NCBI GenBank assembly: GCA_012064415.1
Contig: SSNU01000101.1
Location: 15,127-79,126, forward strand
Length of the DNA stretch: 64,000 nt
Reading direction: 5' to 3'
From: Gyrodactylus bullatarudis
Lineage: Eukaryota > Platyhelminthes > Monogenea > Gyrodactylidea > Gyrodactylidae
Positions 1 to 11,800 of the stretch are shown piece by piece; position 1 is the stretch's first letter, and every line of letters begins with the position of its first letter. Both the position numbers and the translations under genes were made by a program. Under the pieces are notes generated by a model. That model saw only the letters and a program-made list of their open reading frames with translations. It made no database searches and was not told where the DNA came from.

Positions 1-59
1 CACACGCACCAGAGAACAACCAATGAGAGCTAAAACCAAGATTTTGTACACAATTTTCT

Positions 60-125
60 TTATATAAATCTGGCATGTAAAAGCTGATGAGTATGCCACG
101 AAATAAAAGCGCTATATTCTTATAA
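60..125 (+). repeat. Hammerhead-like repeat relic, copy 1
   Basis: The segment contains GGCATGT, then CTGATGAGTATGCC, then CGAAATAAAAG and a downstream CTGGCATC. The same order is found at 14720-14790 (minus) and 59650-59715 (plus), so it is an interspersed repeat. CTGATGA followed by GAAA recalls the hammerhead ribozyme core, but stem II would have only two pairs here. I treat it as a degenerate relative, not as an active ribozyme. Confidence 0.4.
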
Positions 126-298
126 CTGGCATCAACCCTTTTTACTTATCAAATATTTAATTGTTGAGCAAAATTGTAAGGAATTCTCTGTCAACTTTTT
201 GAGATTTTTGAAAAAGAAATTCAAAGATAAATTCAAACTTAGTTAAGACTTGAACAAACAAGAGAAAACATTGCAAACAAGTGTTGAGACTGACAAAC

Positions 299-3200
299 TT
301 ACAGCATGGAAAAATTCGATGAGTCTTGAAAAAAGGCAGACACTGAAGCAGTGTCATCATTATTTACATGTTCTGGTATCAAGGGTAGAGCGTGATAGAC
401 TGGTCCATTGGCAACATCTTGAATGTGACTAATTTCATTAAGGAGATTCATGGTTGTACTTTTGCGTATCTTTTGTTTAACAGCATGGTGAGTAATACAG
501 GCAAGGCCAACGCCGAAGAAGCAGACCATTACAATTGATAACAAGACTAGAATTGCTGTCAAGTAAGGATCATGATGTTTGTCACCAAAGAGGATTTGAT
601 CTATTTTGAAAATAAATTCAGTTTCTACGCTCATAATGACATGTTAATCCTTTAGAAGTGTAATGAATAATCAGCAGTATTTTGTGAAATTTGAGTTGAT
701 GATTCTTAGTTGGTTCGAAAATATCTAATCAGGAGAGTGGCTATTTTTTTCAAGACACTAAACACCTTAGAGAGTGGTAAACAGATAAAATTTAAACTAA
801 TCAGACTGATTTTTGAATATTTACACTCATTTAAGCAATATTAACCAAGGAGATACGATTAAATACGACAATAGAGGCACCAATTTTTATAATTCTGACT
901 TCAACAGAAGTTAAATTTGACATGGTGAGTCAAAAACTGCCGAGCTATGTGCCAAGTGCTGGCTAATGTCGAAAACAATGACGATAAATAGTTGGTGCCT
1001 CTGAGGCGAATATATTCAACCTTCTGCATGATAGCCAATGAGAAAGAAACATTGATATCACATGACTATACATTTAGGGTACTTAGTGTGAGCAAGAATA
1101 GCCTTTTCCTCTAAGAAGTGGCAACTTTTGTATTAATTTCGATTAGAGAAAGGTATATATATCAGAGAAAAAGTATTGAAATTTATTTTGGTATAAATTA
1201 GAGTAGGCCAAACTTTTCCTAGCCTTAATGTCATTTTAGAGATAATCAAAAATTAGGCATCTTTTCCTAAAAAACCATACGTTTTCGAGTTTGTTCTGAT
1301 ATACAAAATCTCAATTGAAAATGCCAATTTTTAAACAAGCGCCATGATTTTTTCAATGAATTTTACTACTAGAAAGGACAAAATTGAGCTTTTTGAATTA
1401 TTCTGAATAAAAATAGGATTTATTGTAAAAATTGAGTGTTTTTCCACTTGTTGAAAGGTAGTCCTAGAAAATTAAGCAAATTTTGATGATTTTAGGGAAA
1501 ATGGGATTTTTGTATATTAGAACATAAAAAATTTTAATTTTGACTTTCAAAATTGTGTTTTTCATGGTTAAAACATCAATTTTTGTTCAAGGCATAGAAC
1601 ATTGTTTGGGGAAAATAAAAATTTTGTATTACCCTAGTATAAAATTCTGAGAAACGACATGCATCTTCACTTACATCGATGCTTCCAAAAGAGATTTTCA
1701 TCCACTTGAGAGGCTAAAATCGAAAAAAGATCAGATTTAGATGCAAATAATTTCTTGGAAATGTTTAATGAAATCTCACACTGATGAAGGATCGATTCAA
1801 ACATTTTTATATTGTTATAAGACCCGGAAATTCTCTGATATTCCTCAAGATTTGAAGGCTTCAAGATTAAAGCCAAATTTTTCACAGGTTCACATGTGAC
1901 CTGGTCATCTCGAAGTCTCCAAAATTCAGGACAAGAACACTTGAATGGGCTAGATACGTTTGGATAGTTCCTGAGTGGAGACGGAAGACAAATGTGTGAA
2001 CATGGATTTCCATAACATCGATTGAGCCATGATGGACGAAGGACTCTGTGTTGAATTCGAAATACAGGGGATGGAAAATTTCCTACCTTTCTGATTATAT
2101 TTCCTAGAATATAATGATTCATATGATTAAATAGATTGAACCCTGTCGATACTGTCGGGGTAGAATGTATTAACCCTTTGAATTAAAATCAGCTATTTTC
2201 TATTTTATTTTGATTCTAAAGTTGTTCTTTATTAATAAGTAAAGCACCAAAACATGATGCCTAAACATCTTTTAAGAACTAAAATATAGGAAAAATAATG
2301 TTTCGGTTTTTATGGAATTATTTTAATACTTTATTGTGTATCTACCAAAGACGTAATCTTACGTGAACCGAATAAAAATATGAAAAATAAATTCATGTTC
2401 AACCTTATTTTTGAGCTTAGCAAAATTATAAAAACAATGAAAATCATCTTTCTACTTCAGAAAATGTAAATTGAGATCATTGATATAAAAGAAATAACCA
2501 TGCTATAATATTTTAGCTTCAATTAATTACCTTAACTTCAAAATAAATTTCAAGACCTTATAACTCTAAGCCCTGATGTTATAATGAGAAATTCATAGTT
2601 TTAAATGTTTTTTTTCAGAACAAAGGGAAGACCTGGTTGAAATAAGAATTTTAATACTTTTTGAGGTCGTATTGACTACAGATTGAATGGAAATTTTAAT
2701 CGAATTAAGAATGATTATGATTTTCATACAGAAAAGAAATATTTCTATTCCCGAAAAGATAAAAGTTCATATACTTGCCAGATTTTTTGTCAATTTGAAA
2801 CAATGAATTTTGTTTGATGTCAGTGAAATAGATGGAATCTTCAAAAACATTGATACTACGCGGTACAAATGAAGAATTTTCAAAAACAACTCGTCTATTG
2901 GAACCGTTCATCAGGTTGTAGGCCTCAATGCGCCCAGAAGATGACTTCTCAACGTACAATTCATTCTGGATGAAATCAATGTGGATCTCTGAGATTTGGC
3001 CAGTATTCGCAAGGAATATACTGTGATCCTATTAGAAAAGACATTATTTCTTTGTTACACGTTTCCATAGAGCTTATTTTACTTCCAGTTTGTTCGTCAA
3101 GGGAAAATAATTCTATTTACTTATTAATAATAATCCCTCTTCGACGTAAAGATGAGACGGATTCTCAGGGTAATAATTATTTTTTTGATCTTTTAAGGGG

Positions 3201-6200
3201 AATTACATTTGTAAGGAACAGAAATAACTCAAGATTAACCAGATTAGGTATGAAACAAACCTGGCCGTCCATAGAGGCGATTTTGATATTGGTCACATCG
3301 TTAAAATCCTCAATCCAGTAGAGATAACTAAACCTCGGGTCCAAAATCAGAGAGGAAGCAAAATGTCCCTCCCTAAGTGTGTACAAGACTCTTCTCCAGC
3401 CTGAGCGAATGTTTACCTAAAAGAAAAAATATCTACAGTTTAATTTATTGATTCAGAGAGAAATCAAAAAAAGTTAAATCGATAAATAAATTAGCAACGT
3501 CACTAAATTTATGAATTTCGAATTGAAATGTAAACAATGGAAAAGTGAAATGGTTTCTTGAGCTTGAGATTAAACCTCGTACAGAATCAAAAATCAATGT
3601 GACTAATACATCAATTTTAAAAAATATGATTACACTTTCAAAGAGTACTCCTAGAGTATATACGGTTAGTATCTCAAGATTTTCCATCAGACTGAAATCA
3701 AATTTTCATGGTTGATCTGCTCTTTTGACAGATACAACGTACACTCAACTATGAACTATAGTAAAAATTAGAAAAAAACAATTAACTCTTGAATGTGAAA
3801 TCGAATTTTTATTGGTTCGTTTGGAGGAAGAAATATGAAATGAATTCTGAGGAGGGATTTACTTATTTGAGATTAGACGAAATTATTAAAAAGGCTTAAT
3901 TAATTAGAGCTAGAGTTTAAAAATAACTCGAGTTTACATTATATGGTTAAATATTAGGGTTATAAAATTCTATTTCAACTGATTGAACATGGAACATTCA
4001 TGAAATTTAATAAAGAATTTAAAACAGAGAAATTTATCTATTCAAAATAATTATCATTTTTCAAATAAAATTTTATTTCCTGACATGTTTTAAAAGTTTA
4101 TAATTAATCCTACAAAATCTATAATTTTACTAATATTTATTGAAGATTTCAGATTCAATTGCGGATCAAAATTATCAATAATATCTTGAAAAATTTTGAA
4201 CATGAAAATTTCCGATAGATAGAAGAGACTCACAACACTGATTGATCTATCAACCGGATTTGACCAGTAAATATTTCCATGCACCCAGTCATATGCGATA
4301 GACATTGGTTTCAGCGTTGATGTGGACGAGTTGTGATCCTTTAGAGCTGTCATTGCAATCTTTTCAATATCGGATGGAGTTGAACGAACAAGAGGAGTAG
4401 ATAACGGCTTTACCTTGATCTTTTTATCTTGAAATAATTCTAGAAAATATTTCCAGTGAGCAAAAAAAAATTTTAGACATTAAAACTACTGTACTAGCAA
4501 AGTGTGAACACTAAATCCAAATGAAATCTAACTTGATGGAGATTTTCCATTCACACTCATCTGTTAGAAATCGGATAAGCAGGGAATTGTCACTTGCTTA
4601 ATGTCTAAAAACACTGTGATTATTCAAAAGATATTTTATTGTCACATTTCAGTATCTACTATGGAAAACTAAAGATAACTAACTCTTAAACGATAATGAG
4701 GTTAAGCATTGGAGCAGATTTTGAATTAATGATTTTCTCTTGATACTGAAAAAAATCTTTTGATCACTCTTTCACTAAGAAATCAATAAAAATTATCAAA
4801 GTTCGGAAAAATGGGATTTTGATGCATAATCGAAATTTGAAATTATTTTATCAGGATTTATTTCTTCAAAAGGTTAAAATAGGCAGCATGAGTAGTAGGG
4901 CTAGTCAAATTTTTTTTCCTAACAATTTTTCGGCTGAAATGCGAATCTGTTAGATCCAACATATTTAAATTCGAAATTTTTAATTCTCTGATACCTCGAA
5001 ATCCCATTTTCTCAAACATCTTCAACATATCCTAAATTAATCGGAATTTTTTACTAGAATATGCAGTGCTGATTAAAAATACCTTATAAACCTATTTCTA
5101 TTTAAAATTGCATTCAAATGGCTCAAAATTTAGATTTTAATCGATTGTAGATGAAAAATTCATTGAAAATAGTTGGCGCTAATTCAAAAATCGGCATTTT
5201 CAGTAGCAATTTGGAGTATCTAAGCAAAATTTTAAATATATGGTTTAACAGGAGCTTTATTACGTCGAAAAATTCTCTTTAAAAGGAGCTTTGCACATCT
5301 GGATGTTAAAAAATTTGCCTCTAATGAGTAGGATTCCAGAAAATCTTTAGCATACTTGAATTTTCGATGAAATAATTGAGATCCCAACTTCATATTATAA
5401 TTAGCTTAATGCAAATTTGAACCAAAACATTACAGGGAACATACCTCGAGGATTTTCATCTCGGAGATTATCATGAATCATAAAAATGCCTGGGAAAGCT
5501 GGATTATTTTGTGACCAGACTAATTTTAATCCGTTTGAGAAGTCGTTTTCGGGATTTTTGGCAATAAACTTGTTCATAATGCCAGATTTTGATTCAAGTT
5601 GATAGGAATAATCAAAGTCTACAATGCCAGACCACTGAGGTTCTACTTCGTATTCTGTACTTTTACCAGCCGTGATAGAGTGGCCGGCAATGTAACGATT
5701 ATGACCTTGAAGATTATCTGACGCTATAACATTCCTATCAGTGGCAAACCATGTGGCCATAGCTTCATTTCCACTGCTTGAACTTTGATTGACATTCTCA
5801 AAAAAGGATAGCCTCCTTAGTGAGCTTACATCGCCGAGACGACCTTCATATATTTGACCTTTGAAGACGAATAGGATAAAAGCTTCAGAACCTGCCTCAC
5901 AGGTTTTTCTATCTGATTTGAGAGTATAACCTTCGTAACATTCACAATTGGCGACTCTGTCAACACCGGGAGTACATATCTAAATAAATATATTTTACAT
6001 ATAAGTGATATACCTGAAGAGGATCATTTCTAGGAGAATGATGAAGAAAAATCTTCAAGTAATTTTAAAAAAATTCTGTATTCAATGGTTAGACATGGAA
6101 GGATTCATCGGCCTAATTTCTAATGGAATGAATGAATTTTACTCAAAGTTTTATAGGCTATTATAGAAGTTTGTGTTTCAAAGAGTCAAGTTTCATGGGT

Positions 6201-8553
6201 AATTTTCTCGAAATATTCTTCTACAAGATACAGCTATTTCAGATGAATCTGAGAGTTTAGTATTTTTGTTACAAAAATCTCATTTTATCAAGTTATGAAT
6301 TTTTTTGCTAAATTCTTGATTCTCAGGGTACACCAAATTTTTTAATTAAAATTTAAGAAAAAATGAAAAAATATGAAAAGTGACCTATTTTTCGCTATTC
6401 AGATGCCTTTTTCATTTAGAGGATTCAATTTTACTAGGGGTGTTTTGTTTGCTCACATGATTACATCCTCCATTTTCGACATGACAAGATTTCTTTTGGC
6501 AGTCTGTACGAGAGCTAACTCTTTCATCATCGCCATTTGGACAATCTTCAATGTCATCACAAACTTTAGACATGGGAATACACTTTGGAGTCTGACCGCG
6601 ACATGAGAACATTTCGTTTGGACAAGAGTCCTTGGATTCTGTGTTATGAAATTTATCATTTGAATGGATATAGTAGTATTTCCATGAATTTAGTTTGTAG
6701 AAAGTTTTTTAGAGAAGAAAAGACAATTTATAGTGAGGGTTTCTACGAAGGCCTTAAGGAATTCTTATTGGTCAAAGAATACTGTGAATTCTGAAACCAA
6801 TTAGATTTCGGTAAGAAGATCAACTTCAGAGGCATGAGAACAACTATCTGCTAAATTCTTTTCCATTATAATTGCAATCAAATTGGCCCTATTGGTGATA
6901 TTCGAGAGCTTGCAATTTAAATAAAGAATCAAAAATAATGTGATCAATGACACTTTATGAAACTGTAGCCTCTTCCGTTTCATTTCTCATCAGTTTGTTC
7001 TCGTTAAAAAAACAAGATCATTGCATGATCACGAGAACAAAGATTGCAACTTTGTCTGTATTTTTGACAAGCTTAACCCTTCATGTCCCATTGTTCCACC
7101 AGTGGAACACAACACTTTCTTGAGCCATAATTTGAACTGAAAGATACTTAGAATACTTTTTTCATCCCTCATTAGAAAGCAAATTTAGATTCGGAATCAG
7201 CGTGATTAATTTGGTAGGGTTGCAAGTGATGAAAAAAATAATTTGGATCATGAAGAGTTAATAAAATAATTGAAAACTCACTACAATTTTCATCGCTTTC
7301 ATCAATCAAGTCCAGACAGTCATCGTAGCCATCGCATAACTTGGAGCTTTCCAAACATTCCTGGCCTTCATTGGTATGACAGAGGAATTTGTTCGGTCCA
7401 CAGGTAGAGACTAGGGAAAAATTCTTCGATGCATCTTCGAAACAGGATGATCTCTCGTCTTCGTTATCAGGGCAATTTTCAACTCCATTACAGACCCAGG
7501 CCCTTGGTATTGTATCGCCATTAAGGCAAACAAATGAGTCATCAGAGGTATTCAATTGATTAAAGCAAAACTTTTCGTCACTTTCATCGGCACAATCTGC
7601 CTTTCCGTCACACTGCAAATGTTTTGAAATACAGACTTCTTCTTTTTCACATTTAAACTCGTCTGAGTCGCAGTTGACTTCAAGTTTTGGTTTAAAATCA
7701 GAGCAAACTTGTGTAGAAATATCAGTAAAGTCCAGACACTTTGGGTGTTTTGTACATTTCTCAACGCATCTGTCTAATAATAGTGCACAGAGAAAACTAT
7801 CTGATGTACATTTTTCTTTAACTGTTAGGAGAGAAAGGATAACATATTTAGTTACAATGATCAATATTATTTAATTGTTGTCAAGGATCAGAATCTTGAG
7901 TAACTAGGATATTCACGTTTATTAAATATGCATTCTTTTCAAGTTTACTGGAAATAAAGATTTTTGAATTCATCCATTTCAAGAAAAAAAATTGTATGAA
8001 ACTAATAATTCAGGATATATTTCTAGAATTTATTTTCTAGACGAAATTTTCTCTAAGAGAATGTAAACAATTGATTAATAATTACAGTATTGTGTAGTTT
8101 AAGAAGTTTAAGCACAACAAGAGTAAGTGAGATCAGTCACAGATATATATGTATATATTCCTATAAACATCGATCATTTAGATAAATCAATATGATTACT
8201 GATTTAGATCAAAAACTCATTTTAAACAGGGTATCGAAATAGAACAACTCACAACAAATGGCAGGATCTTCATCTTGGTTATCCCCACAATTATCAAAAT
8301 TATCACAAAGTTTAGATTTGGAAATGCATCTGCCTGAATGACATTTGAATTGGTCATCTTTACAAACTTGTTCGTCTTCACCGTTAGGACAATCTTTTTT
8401 ACCGTCACTTACAAGGTGTGAATCAATACAACTTTTGGATTCTTTGCAGAAAAATTTGCCTTTCAAGCATCTATAATCTGATTTAATTGATGTGGACGGA
8501 TAGTAATTTATGGATACAAGAAGAAAGGTATATACAAATAAGAATAACTGCAT
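299..8553 (-). CDS. LDL-receptor family protein (lipophorin-receptor-like)
   Basis: Predicted endocytic receptor for lipoprotein-like ligands. Exons: 8553-8253, 7821-7282, 6638-6457, 5979-5445, 4427-4234, 3416-3261, 3028-2775, 2090-1675, 600-299. All introns are GT..AG and the phases join to 960 codons. Order: signal peptide (aa 1-22); two clear LDL-A modules in exon 1 (about 29-64, 69-100), a degenerate one and three more in exon 2, one in exon 3, with Cys spacing and acidic SDE/DED calcium motifs; two EGF-like modules; one YWTD-type propeller spread over exons 4-7 (IYWSNP, LYWIEDF, IYFTDIK); an EGF-like module in exon 8; a TM helix (about 874-895); and a 64-aa tail. One propeller with about seven LDL-A modules matches LDLR/VLDLR/lipophorin receptors rather than the larger vitellogenin receptors. 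The tail has NGPVY instead of NPxY. The introns hold a piggyBac-like MITE, a 140-bp MITE and other repeats. Confidence 0.85.
1193..1535 (+). repeat. Unclassified interspersed repeat R1, copy 1
   Basis: This copy lies in the last intron of the LDL-receptor-like gene. It begins GAGTAGGCCAAA and ends in GGGAAAATGGGATTTTTGTA, and it aligns by eye over its length with 60105-60425 in the same orientation. It has no coding potential and no clear terminal repeats. Confidence 0.55.
4471..4610. mobile_element. 140-bp MITE with perfect 13-bp inverted ends
   Basis: The segment starts TTTTAGACATTAA and ends TTAATGTCTAAAA, a perfect 13-bp terminal inverted repeat. It lies in an intron just upstream, in gene orientation, of the fifth exon of the LDL-receptor-like gene. 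A diverged relative may lie at about 33950-34075. It encodes nothing, and no superfamily could be assigned from a target duplication. Confidence 0.6.
5318..5405. repeat. Unclassified interspersed repeat R2, copy 1
   Basis: GAGTAGGATTCCA followed by ATCTTTAGCATA and CCAACTTCATAT is repeated with substitutions at 33398-33485. Both copies lie in introns of unrelated genes, so this is a dispersed repeat of unknown class. Confidence 0.45.
7073..7261. mobile_element. piggyBac-like MITE (short copy)
   Basis: The element is bounded by TTAA on both sides, with inner ends CCCTTCATGTCCC and its diverged inverse TCATGAAGAG. TTAA target sites and CCC-starting ends are the signature of the piggyBac superfamily. 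A longer relative with better-preserved ends lies at 46239-47053 and shares the subterminal CATTGTTCCACCAGT and CATCCCTCATTAGAAA blocks. It sits in the intron between exons 2 and 3 of the LDL-receptor-like gene and has no transposase. Confidence 0.7.
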
Positions 8554-8809
8554 GTTAAATAAAAAATTAAAATGTGATTTTTTCAAAAAGCCGCAAGATT
8601 ACACGTGTTAACAAAACTACATACAAGTTTTTCAAAGGTAAAAATTTGTTTATATATATTCTTGTACTAATTCGGCATTTTGGTGATATGAATAAATTAC
8701 ATTAGACCTGTTCGGATTTACGAAACTCTATTAATTTGTTGACAGCTATTGAAACTAAAAAAAATCTAACATATATGTCTCATTCAATCTATTAACTGCT
8801 GTCAAAACA
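8554..8809. promoter_or_regulatory. Divergent intergenic region between LDLR-like and Ig/FN3 genes
   Basis: Only 256 bp separate the two start codons, which point away from each other, so both promoters and 5' leaders must share or flank this stretch. A TTGACAG near 8739 and a CTGTCAA near 8798 form an inverted pair. I recognise no specific factor site or strong TATA box. Confidence 0.5.
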
Positions 8810-11800
8810 ATGTTTCAAGTTTTACATTTATTCTTTATTGTTTTTGTGATATCTCCATTTACAAAAGTTTATGGCCAGCATTACAACAGGCATTTAGGTA
8901 AGTATTAAAGTTTTTCGTGTTGATCATTTGGAAATTCTTAATTTATATTTCTTCTAGTTGTCCCAAGGTTTACTGTTGTTCCTGATAGACGGTCCTATTA
9001 CAATCGTAATGCAGATTCGTCTCTCAAACTGCAGCTATTATGTGCATCATGGCCTCCTAATTCTTACTTGAATCTTGTCGATCCAAAGTCATACTCCATA
9101 GGCGAAGAAAACTCACTGACAAGACAGAAGTTCGCTCTCCTACGGGATGGAAAATGGGATCTTGGTACCGTTTCCTATTCCAGTGTTGACGATGCGCTAC
9201 AAAATTTCACTTCATCTGTTTCATCGGATATTATGATCTCAAGGTCTACAACAAACTCTATGGGGATGCAAATATCAGTGGAGAATCAGTCTCGTTATGG
9301 AGGATTTAAATCGAATGAAGCTGAATTGCATTGTTTGACAAAAACTAATCTCGGAGGCATGTTATCTCCTCCCTTCCTCATTTCTGAAGCTTGTGAGTTT
9401 TTCCCCTTCTATTCAGAGATAATTGATGTCTTTTTACTCAAATCTTAAGCTTTGGGTAAGTACCCCAGTGAATATGAGATTCAACGCAGCATTGAAGACG
9501 ACGAATTCCTCATAAACAACATTGCCTTTTTCGATTGCCATCTTCCCATGAATAGTAAACCTGACCCAATTGTCAAATTCAAAAAGAATAATATGGATTT
9601 GTATATAAACCCAGAGAAACACATGACCATAAAGTCTTCGGACGGTTCCAATGTGACTCTTTTGATTTCTCGTTTCGACAAATCCGACGAAGGCATCTAT
9701 GAATGTTCTATTGAAAATCCTCTAACTGGAGAAAAGATTATCTCTCCAATTAAAAAGAAACTTAAAGTTCATGGTAAGTTGTTTCTTAGACTTATTTATT
9801 TATTGATATCTCCTTATGGTTTTTTCGCTAACAGGTTAGAACTATTAACCATATTTTCATTATACTTCACCATTATTAGATTTTATCACAAATAAAATTT
9901 GGGCCAGTATTGTAAAAGTACAAAATACTTTAAATATTCAATTTTCATTAGTTTTTGTTCACCTCTCCTTTTCTAGAATCATTGGATGTTGTCGACTCTA
10001 AAATTCGTAGACCTATCGTAGGGAATAACGCTAAAAAGATTACAGTGAGGAAAGGTCAAAATCTCACATTGTTCTGTGTAATTGAGTCAGCTCCTGTTCC
10101 TGATACTACAACTGCTCCCTACAATTCAAATGACAAAGGCTCCCGGTTCAAATATCACCATAAATTTGGTTAGTTTTTTTCTCCAGTTCATCCAATTTTC
10201 ATAATTTTTTAATTTGTATTCATCATGAAATTTACCCCCTTCTCTTTACTCTAGGTGCCTTTGAAATTGTCAACATTCAAGAGAGTGATGATAATAAATT
10301 AATCGTCTGCACGGATCGTAAATTATCCTCAATTGTTCGCATTGAAGTCTTAAGTTGGTCCCCCCTCTTTACAATTTTTTGTTCACTTTTCTTAACTAAA
10401 TTATTATTTTCTCCTTCTAATTTATAGAGAAATTGGAATTGGTTAAATACCCCAAAGATCAAGTTATTAGAAAATTTGAGGAAACTGTCACTCTCGACTG
10501 TGAAACATCAAACAAATCCATTGTCCCAGAATGGTACTTCAATGGAGTTCCAATACAATCTGGCTCAGGTAAGTGCATTCATCCCTCTTTTATTTGGGCA
10601 TTATTTTTTCAGATAAATGTTTTCTCATGCAAAGCTTTTCTAGCTTGATTAAATAATTTTATTAATATTTCATAAATATCAAATTTTGGAAATTTTATTG
10701 TGTCTCTCTTTCAATAAATGTTAAAAATCTAGGCTTCTTCATCACAATTAATTTTAGCAGTGAGTAATAATCATGTGAAATGTATATTTATTATCAACTG
10801 TGTCAGACTGTCGTTTCATATTTTTCTTTTCATTTCTTTTCTGTGTACATTTTATTTCAAAAATATCCCAAAAATCAACCTATTTTCTCCATCTTGTGCC
10901 TTGTAATTTTTTTTCTTCCAATCACCAACTCCATATTTGTTGATGTAACTATTCCAGACCCCATTAGAGAGTATGTTGGGGAACTAAAAATTAATTTAGT
11001 CATGATACAGTCTGTACATTCATAAATATATTGAAAACAGTAGGTTTTTAAATACCAAACTACTCTTTACATTATGAATAAAGAACAAGGAAATTTACTT
11101 GATAATGATAGCATGATATGATGGTGATGATTAAATTGCTTTTTGATTTGCAAACATCAAGACCCAACAAAATTATGAAGCATGCCTTCAATTCATATGA
11201 AGAACTTCCTGAAATTCCTGGCTTTCATTCCTATATTCTGAGCATACAAAATAATCATTTATTCACAAACCACATAAAGTACTAATAATACCAAAAATTT
11301 CAGGTTAATTAGTCAAATTAAAAAACAAAAGTTATTCGCTATTCTTAATCGATACACATGGAATCGGAGTATTCTATATCCATGACTTGAAATGAATAGA
11401 TGACGAATTTAGGGACATTTGCTACTACTTCTACTATATTCAATGTATTTCATTAATTCTTTAGATTTTTCTCGTGAATCCTTTTCAAGTACTTTAGTAT
11501 TTAGCTGTATGTGTCTTTGTTTCTCTATATTTGATCTCTCTTTCTTTGAGTTCTTCCAAGAGTTGAAGAGAATTATTGCTTCTTATGAACAAGTGTAGAT
11601 TTCTTCTTTCTAAAAACAGAGTAAGTAAAACTTCTTTTATTCGATATCATATCAGTGCTAAATAATAGAATCATGGTATCAATTAAACCATCTCTCGCTA
11701 CAATTCGAAAATTTTCAGTCATTTTTTTACAAATTTTCAATTAAACTTTTTCTTCCCAGGTGGTCAATTGAAAATTCCCAATGTCCAACGTCATCATCTG

